A stretch of 24,507 nt of DNA from a virus, in the IMG/VR virus record IMGVR_UViG_3300033998_000442, positions 1 through 24,507 of that record. One strand, given 5' to 3'. The position numbers and the translations under genes are program-made. Within the stretch, counting starts at the first letter, position 1. Each line of letters opens with the position of its first letter. Shown here one piece after another: positions 20,660 to 24,507 of this stretch. The notes beneath the pieces were generated by a model, which was not told the origin of the DNA, did no database searches, and saw only the letters and a list, made by a program, of their open reading frames with translations.

Positions 20660-21820
20660 TTATTTAAAATCTTCAATTGCATTATTAATTAAGTTTATCT
20701 TGGCCCGTTTGTCTGTTTCAGGTACAAGAGTAGGTTTTCCTTCAGGTTTTACTACATAATCACTTAAAAACTCTTTAAACTTTTTCTTACCTAAAGCTTT
20801 TTCCATTGATGATATTCCTAATAGTTTTTTAGTAAATATCTCATCTTCACTATATCCAGCTTTAATTAAAACCTTTGCTGCTTCTTCAGCATCGGAGTAT
20901 TTTCTTACACTCCTACCTTCAACAAGTTTAAAACCTTCCCACTTCTTTCCTTCATCTACTGCTCTTTTTAAAGCATAGTCATATACATCATTTGTCCATC
21001 TTTTAATTTCTTCTGATTTTTTAAGTACTTCAGATATTTCTTCATCTGATAATAAAGCTGGATCTTTAAAATCATGTTTTGCTATTTCTAAATTTTCTTC
21101 TGCCCTTTTTCGACAGGTAAATCTTACTTTGCAAAACCTACAGTGCTCCCCTACTTTAAACTCTCCTTCTCCATTAATAGCCATTTGAGCCCTTGGTTTT
21201 ACGAAGGTTTCTCCCCATCTTATAAGTTCATCTACTGACATCTCTTCTGTAGATATATGGTCAAGTCTAGGTTGACAAATTGTCATTTTTACTGTACTAA
21301 TATCATATAGGCAACCAAAATGATGGATTGCCCCAAGGCCGTAGAGACGCATTTGGGTGTTGTTTTTAGCCTCTACGGTCACCCCTTTTCCGTATTTAAG
21401 GTCAATAATTTCAAGGATACTATCAGTAATAATGACAAGGTCGCCTGTTCCAAATCCTTCTGGAACCCATGGGCTAAAATCAAGCTTTTGTTCAAGAAGC
21501 ACCACTGAATCCTTTGTCTTAGCTTTAGCTTCATTTATTTTCTCAAGGGCATAATCTATATAAGTTTCTAGGCTTTGAACCATTTCTTTAGAGTAAAGAG
21601 GATGCTTAGTCATCTCTTCCATTTTAGTGCAGTAATCCTTTTGTTTTATAAAACCTAATGTATAGCTAATAAAATGCTCTGCTAAAGAGTGAGCAAGGGT
21701 TCCTTCCTCCGCATATATACTTGTTTCTTCAGGACAGTTTTCTTCAAGTCTTGCACTTGGCGGACACATAAGCCATCTTTTAGAACTTGAAGCAGATAAA
21801 AGTGCATGATCTTTTTTCAT
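20660..21820 (-). CDS. DUF2800 RecB-like nuclease with putative Fe-S cysteines
   Basis: The 386-residue protein is of the DUF2800 family, PD-(D/E)XK type. GTLAHSLAEHF supplies the N-terminal His motif; GFGTGDLVI (D127), EIIDLKYGKG (D140, K142) and TQMRLYGLG complete the nuclease core. C19 near the N-terminus and C227-x2-C230-x5-C236 in the C-terminal part repeat the four-cysteine arrangement that holds a 4Fe-4S cluster in Cas4 and AddB. It likely acts as an exonuclease in recombination with the DUF2815 protein. The start has GGAGG and the ATGA overlap couples it to the preceding gene. The metal cluster itself is inferred. Confidence 0.93.
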   Translation of the reverse strand: MKKDHALLSASSSKRWLMCPPSARLEENCPEETSIYAEEGTLAHSLAEHFISYTLGFIKQKDYCTKMEEMTKHPLYSKEMVQSLETYIDYALEKINEAKAKTKDSVVLLEQKLDFSPWVPEGFGTGDLVIITDSILEIIDLKYGKGVTVEAKNNTQMRLYGLGAIHHFGCLYDISTVKMTICQPRLDHISTEEMSVDELIRWGETFVKPRAQMAINGEGEFKVGEHCRFCKVRFTCRKRAEENLEIAKHDFKDPALLSDEEISEVLKKSEEIKRWTNDVYDYALKRAVDEGKKWEGFKLVEGRSVRKYSDAEEAAKVLIKAGYSEDEIFTKKLLGISSMEKALGKKKFKEFLSDYVVKPEGKPTLVPETDKRAKINLINNAIEDFK

Positions 21821-22149
21821 TGTATTTCCTCCGCATCCTTTAAAAGCTTCTCATAATACACAGGGTCAATTTCACTTAATTTACTCCCACCATATTTTTT
21901 AATAAGCTTTTTGACACTTTCCTGTTTTCCTGTTTGGGCGAGAGTTGCTAATTTAGTTCTTACTTTTTCTAAAGTAACAGCAACAGTTGATTGTACTTCT
22001 GATTTATTATCAGTAGTATCTTCCTTTAAATCATTTTTAGATTCTTTAGAATCAGCTTCAAGTGACTTAGTTGGTATTACAGTTGTTAACTTTTCAATAG
22101 CACTAACTAGCTCTGGAGCCTTTACATTTAACTCAATTTTAATATTCAT
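21817..22149 (-). CDS. hypothetical early phage protein
   Basis: The 110-residue protein has a conserved-looking start (MNIKIELNVKAPELVSAIEKL) followed by a low-complexity Ser/Lys/Asp/Thr linker (about 28-55). A helical C-terminal domain ends QESVKKLIKKYGGSKLSEIDP. The C-terminal part reads like a small SAP-like or helical nucleic-acid-binding module. Relatives in clostridial prophages sit before DUF2800 genes and carry no assigned function; some are labelled with an rRNA-biogenesis name that I consider mistaken. AGAGGTGA precedes the ATG. Both ends overlap neighbours by ATGA, so it is translated as part of the early operon. Confidence 0.75.
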   Translation of the reverse strand: MNIKIELNVKAPELVSAIEKLTTVIPTKSLEADSKESKNDLKEDTTDNKSEVQSTVAVTLEKVRTKLATLAQTGKQESVKKLIKKYGGSKLSEIDPVYYEKLLKDAEEIQ

Positions 22150-22385
22150 AATACTTCACCTCTTTTGTCAGTTTGTTTACTTTTTCTTAGAATAAGATTC
22201 TCTAACTTTTCTTCTGGAAATACTCTAAGTAGACTAGACATTACTTTTCTGCCTGCACCACGTCTACCAGATAAGACATTACTAAGAGTTCCCTTAGGAA
22301 TATTCATACGTCTTGCGAGTTCGTTTTGAGTCCAGCCATTTACTTGTAGCTTTTTTTGAATCATTTCTTGATTAATTTGCATCAT
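22146..22385 (-). CDS. small XRE-type HTH regulator
   Basis: The 79-residue protein has a helix-turn-helix at about 15-40: GWTQNELARRMNIPKGTLSNVLSGRRG. After this comes a basic stretch (AGRKVMSSLLRVF) and a short Lys-rich tail. It may regulate early genes or act as an antirepressor-type control protein. The ATG at 22385 has GGTGAG just upstream, while the TTG at 22400 has none. It is the first gene of the long leftward operon after a 286-bp gene-free stretch, and overlaps the next gene by ATGA. Confidence 0.85.
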   Translation of the reverse strand: MMQINQEMIQKKLQVNGWTQNELARRMNIPKGTLSNVLSGRRGAGRKVMSSLLRVFPEEKLENLILRKSKQTDKRGEVL

Positions 22386-22671
22386 TTTCTCACCATCCAA
22401 TAGGTTTTATAATCAACTAATAATTTGTTTCACCCCCTTAATACTTCTATTTTCTTTCTCTCTGTTATCTCTTCACTTATTAACAAATGAGGATAGTAGT
22501 TTGGTGAACAGATTTTAAAAAAGTTATTTAAGTTTTTATCTGGCTATCATTGTTAAATGTTTTAAGGATGGTGAAAAATGACTTGAGTATAATCTTTTGA
22601 GTTTGGTTTAGTACTTGTCTTTGATGTGGATATTGATTAATTTATATCACCTGCATTTTCTTAAAACACTT
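22386..22671. other. gene-free stretch, no supported feature
   Basis: I see no coding frame with a ribosome binding site on either strand, no strong terminator and no convincing -35/-10 pair in these 286 bp. An isolated AAGGGGGTG on the - strand (22431-22440) resembles a ribosome binding site, but the short frames after it stop within a few codons. It may be a leader, or the remnant of a deleted gene. Confidence 0.4.
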
Positions 22672-22920
22672 TTAGTCATTAACTTTTAGTTGTATTTTCT
22701 TTTTATTTTTATCACTATCAGTTGTATTTAAGGGTAAAAAAATATCTTCAAGTGAACATTTGTATAACTCTACCATCTTTAAGGCCAATTCAATACTCGG
22801 CTTCTTATATCCTCCTTCCATTTGATAAACCATACCAGTGCTAATATTTAGTTTTTTAGAAACTTCTTTAGCCGTTTTATAACCTGCCTTTTTTCTTAAA
22901 TCTGTAAGATGATTTCCCAT
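22672..22920 (-). CDS. Cro-like XRE regulator
   Basis: The 82-residue protein has an N-terminal helix-turn-helix (LRKKAGYKTAKEVSKKLNISTGMVYQMEGGYKKPS, about 8-42) and a compact helical end (LALKMVELYKCSLEDIFLPL). It lacks a long oligomerisation domain, as in Cro-type proteins. It is divergent from the CI-like gene and preceded by AAGGAGGTGAG. The codons for its last 17 residues hold two copies of the putative operator (22680-22727), so coding and binding sequence are shared. It would act as the lytic-side repressor of the switch. Confidence 0.9.
   Translation of the reverse strand: MGNHLTDLRKKAGYKTAKEVSKKLNISTGMVYQMEGGYKKPSIELALKMVELYKCSLEDIFLPLNTTDSDKNKKKIQLKVND
22680..22727 (+). promoter_or_regulatory. 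two operator-like repeats inside the cro-like gene
   Basis: TCACTATCAGTTGTAT at 22712-22727 is identical to the copy at 23051. TAACTTTTAGTTGTAT at 22680-22695 matches it at 13 of 16 positions. The two start 32 bp apart, about three helical turns. They fall in the 3' coding end of the cro-like gene, where a repressor could bind downstream of the leftward promoter. Confidence 0.55.
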
Positions 22921-22941
22921 GTACTCACCTCCTTGAAAAAA

Positions 22942-22969
22942 ATATTATCACACTTAGAAATAGAATCAA
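22942..22969 (-). promoter_or_regulatory. leftward early promoter of the cro-like gene
   Basis: On the - strand TTGATT (22964-22969), a 16-bp spacer and TAATAT (22942-22947) lie about 20 nt before the start codon, with AAGGAGGTGAG in between. GATAAT, 2 nt upstream of TAATAT, is an alternative -10. The operator copy at 22981-22996 lies just upstream of the -35. Confidence 0.5.
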
Positions 22970-22980
22970 AACACAAAATA

Positions 22981-23066
22981 TCACTGTTAGTTGTATAAAT
23001 TCTTAGTTTTACTTGTTTATACTTTGTTTTTCTAAGATTTTCTAATCATTTCACTATCAGTTGTAT
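22981..23066 (+). promoter_or_regulatory. two operator-like repeats in the divergent switch region
   Basis: TCACTGTTAGTTGTAT (22981-22996) and TCACTATCAGTTGTAT (23051-23066) share 14 of 16 positions, in the same orientation, 70 bp apart. Each has an ACT-N3-AGT core dyad. They flank the middle of the intergenic region and match the copies in the cro-like gene, as expected for the operator set of a phage switch. Confidence 0.7.
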
Positions 23067-23080
23067 ATTTTTAGGGGTTA

Positions 23081-23110
23081 TTGCCAATATTATAACTATA
23101 AGTTATAATA
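23081..23110 (+). promoter_or_regulatory. repressor promoter overlapped by a perfect 9-5-9 dyad
   Basis: TTGCCA (23081-23086), 17 bp and TATAAT (23104-23109) form a strong promoter for the CI-like gene. TATTATAAC (23088-23096) and GTTATAATA (23102-23110) are perfect inverted repeats with a 5-bp centre and cover the spacer and -10. A bound protein would shut this promoter. The dyad is unrelated to the 16-bp repeats, so a second regulator, or autorepression through a different mode, is likely. Confidence 0.75.
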
Positions 23111-23128
23111 TAATTAGAGGTGATTATT

Positions 23129-23485
23129 ATGTTAGGTAATGTTATTAAAGAATTAAGGAAAAAACACAAGATTACCCAAGCTGAATTGGCTAATAAAATA
23201 GGCGTTACCACCTCATCTATTGGTATGTACGAAACTGGGGTTAGACAACCTAGTTATGATGTACTATGTAAATTGGCAGAGTATTTTGATGTTTCAGTGG
23301 ATTATTTGCTTGGAAGAAAGTCAGATACTAATAAAAATAAAAGTAAAAAAAATAATTTTGCCGATTTAGATCCTGCTTATTTTAGGCTTTCTAAGGAAGC
23401 TCAAAAAGAGGGTATTTCTCCTGAAGACATTAGATTGGCAATTGATTTTATCAAAAGATCAAGGGAAAAAATTAAAGGTGATTAA
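23129..23485 (+). CDS. CI/ImmR-like XRE repressor
   Basis: The 118-residue protein has a canonical HTH_3 domain: LRKKHKITQAELANKIGVTTSSIGMYETGVRQPS (about 8-42), LAEYFDVSVDYLLGRK, a Lys/Asn linker and a helical C-terminus (SPEDIRLAIDFIKRSREK). It has no LexA-type S24 peptidase domain, so it cannot cleave itself. The ImmA-like peptidase 5 nt downstream probably inactivates it, as ImmA does for ImmR in ICEBs1. The ATG at 23129 has AGAGGTGA; a GTG three codons earlier sits on that site. It should maintain lysogeny by binding the 16-bp repeats and/or the dyad on its own promoter. Confidence 0.93.
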   Translation: MLGNVIKELRKKHKITQAELANKIGVTTSSIGMYETGVRQPSYDVLCKLAEYFDVSVDYLLGRKSDTNKNKSKKNNFADLDPAYFRLSKEAQKEGISPEDIRLAIDFIKRSREKIKGD

Positions 23486-23490
23486 CGACA

Positions 23491-24507
23491 ATGGTAATAA
23501 AGGGCTTTATAGAACCTGACTTTCTTAGAACGATTGTTGAAAATAAACTTAAATCTTTAGGAATTACTAGAAAAGATTATCCACTAAAATCTAGAGATAT
23601 TATTGATTTATATTGTCAAAAAGGTGAATTAGAACTAGAGTACATTCGTTTCAATTCAATAAAAATTGGAGGCATCTTATATAAAGACCCACGAAAAAGT
23701 TTTATGGCTCTAAATTCTAACCGTTCTAAAAAGGGTCAAAATTTTGATGGAATGCATGAGTTAATACACTTTTGGTTCCATCCCTATACTGAATATTTTT
23801 GTAATGATAACAACCGAAAAGTTTTTTACTATAAAGGTTTTGAGTGGCAAGCTAATGAAGGAGCTGCAATAGCTTTAATGCCTGAAGACCTTTTTATCGA
23901 AAAGTATATTGCTTTCAATGGCGAAATAAGTGCTCTTTCAGATTTCTTTTTAGTAGGAGAAATGGCAGTTGTTTATAGAATGATAAATTTAGGGCTAGAT
24001 GATAAGTTTGTTTTTCTACAAGATTCTAATCGTGATATTTTAAAACAGTATAACGCTCTTATATGTCCCGTATGTCATAACTCAGAAATTAATATCAATT
24101 CTCTGTATTGCAGTATTTGCGGTCAATTTTTAGATGCCTTGATAATTAAGGAGGATGATTACTTGATATATAATGATGGTGTACAGATGGATGAAAATAA
24201 AAAAATGGTAAAATGTCCTCGCTGTGATAATAAAGAGTTTAGTAGCAATGCTAATTTTTGTAGAATATGTGGACTAGCTACTCAAAATAAGTGTGAGGGG
24301 TATTATGATCAGGATTTTGACGAGTATATTGAACATGACTGTCCTGGAAATGCAAGATACTGCGAAATTTGTGGAAGACCAACTACCTTTTTTAAAGAGG
24401 GTGTTCTTAAACCTTGGGATAAAGCTAAAAAGGAATTAGATTCTATAAATGATAATCCATTTAATGAAGCAGCCGTAACTGATTATGATTTTGATATTCC
24501 ATTTTAA
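23491..24507 (+). CDS. ImmA/IrrE-family metallopeptidase with C-terminal zinc ribbons
   Basis: The 338-residue protein has an M78 peptidase domain (about 10-170) with HELIH (89-93) and the downstream FEWQANEGAAIALMPE segment, where E118 or E123 may complete the zinc site. The usual E-x-E-A-[ND] reads E-W-Q-A-N here, a possible variation. The C-terminal half carries three zinc-ribbon-like units: C192-x2-C195 with C207-x2-C210, C242-x2-C245 with C257-x2-C260, and C268, C284, C291-x2-C294. It follows the repressor by 5 nt and ends at the window edge with a stop codon. It probably cleaves the repressor on an induction signal; the ribbons may sense that signal or bind a partner. Confidence 0.93.
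   Translation: MVIKGFIEPDFLRTIVENKLKSLGITRKDYPLKSRDIIDLYCQKGELELEYIRFNSIKIGGILYKDPRKSFMALNSNRSKKGQNFDGMHELIHFWFHPYTEYFCNDNNRKVFYYKGFEWQANEGAAIALMPEDLFIEKYIAFNGEISALSDFFLVGEMAVVYRMINLGLDDKFVFLQDSNRDILKQYNALICPVCHNSEININSLYCSICGQFLDALIIKEDDYLIYNDGVQMDENKKMVKCPRCDNKEFSSNANFCRICGLATQNKCEGYYDQDFDEYIEHDCPGNARYCEICGRPTTFFKEGVLKPWDKAKKELDSINDNPFNEAAVTDYDFDIPF

Noticed and set aside
22672-22920. LexA-like self-cleaving repressor in the switch
   Set aside because: Neither XRE protein of the switch has an S24 peptidase domain; both are too short, and an ImmA-type peptidase is present instead.

Overview
The window is most of a temperate, tailed-phage (HK97-type siphovirus) prophage from a low-GC Gram-positive host. 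Strongly AT-rich DNA, near-perfect AGGAGG-type ribosome binding sites, several TTG/GTG starts and the gene families present (DUF2800, DUF2815, VRR-NUC, SNF2, DUF1492, ImmA-like peptidase) point to Clostridia. The species cannot be named from sequence alone. Only the two rightmost genes read on the + strand; everything else reads leftward (- strand), so the lytic programme runs from right to left.

Layout from right to left. (1) Lysogeny switch, 22.1-24.5 kb: a CI-like XRE repressor and an ImmA-type metallopeptidase with C-terminal zinc ribbons (+ strand) face a Cro-like XRE protein and a second small HTH protein (- strand). Between and inside them lie at least three good copies of a 16-bp operator-like repeat, plus a perfect 9-5-9 dyad on the repressor promoter. 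(2) Replication/recombination, 13.2-22.1 kb: a DUF2800 RecB-like nuclease with four Cas4/AddB-style cysteines, a DUF2815 single-strand binding protein, a family A DNA polymerase, a DUF7768/DUF4406 protein, a primase-helicase (AEP plus VapE/SF3), a repeat-rich AT-rich candidate origin, a VRR-NUC nuclease and an SNF2 helicase. (3) Late-control region, 11.8-13.2 kb: a DUF1492 sigma-region-4-like regulator, then three 10-bp-phased repeats over a promoter, a structured leader and an intrinsic terminator. A separate LexA-box promoter follows, driving two small genes that end in their own terminator. (4) Packaging start, 11.0-11.8 kb: HNH endonuclease, a row of helically phased DnaA-box-like sites and a GC-rich dyad that is a cos candidate. 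(5) Accessory block, 7.4-11.0 kb: ParB-methyltransferase, RadC-like protein and four small or unknown genes lie between HNH and the terminase. Four of these genes share one repeated hairpin leader with compensatory base changes. (6) Packaging and head genes, 1-7.3 kb: TerS, an intervening HNH-AP2 homing-type endonuclease, TerL, a moron-like gene, portal, prohead protease, major capsid protein, a small structural protein and a head-tail connector at the left edge.

How it works together (inference): the repressor/ImmA pair holds lysogeny. Relief of repression opens leftward transcription through the replication genes to the DUF1492 regulator. That regulator probably turns on the late promoter at its own 3' end, and late transcripts must pass at least two intrinsic terminators to reach the head genes. 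The LexA operon inside this control region adds a direct link to host DNA damage. The most unusual signals are the family of covarying hairpin leaders (7.9-9.8 kb), the LexA-controlled two-gene unit and the late leader. The integrase, tail and lysis genes are not in the window.
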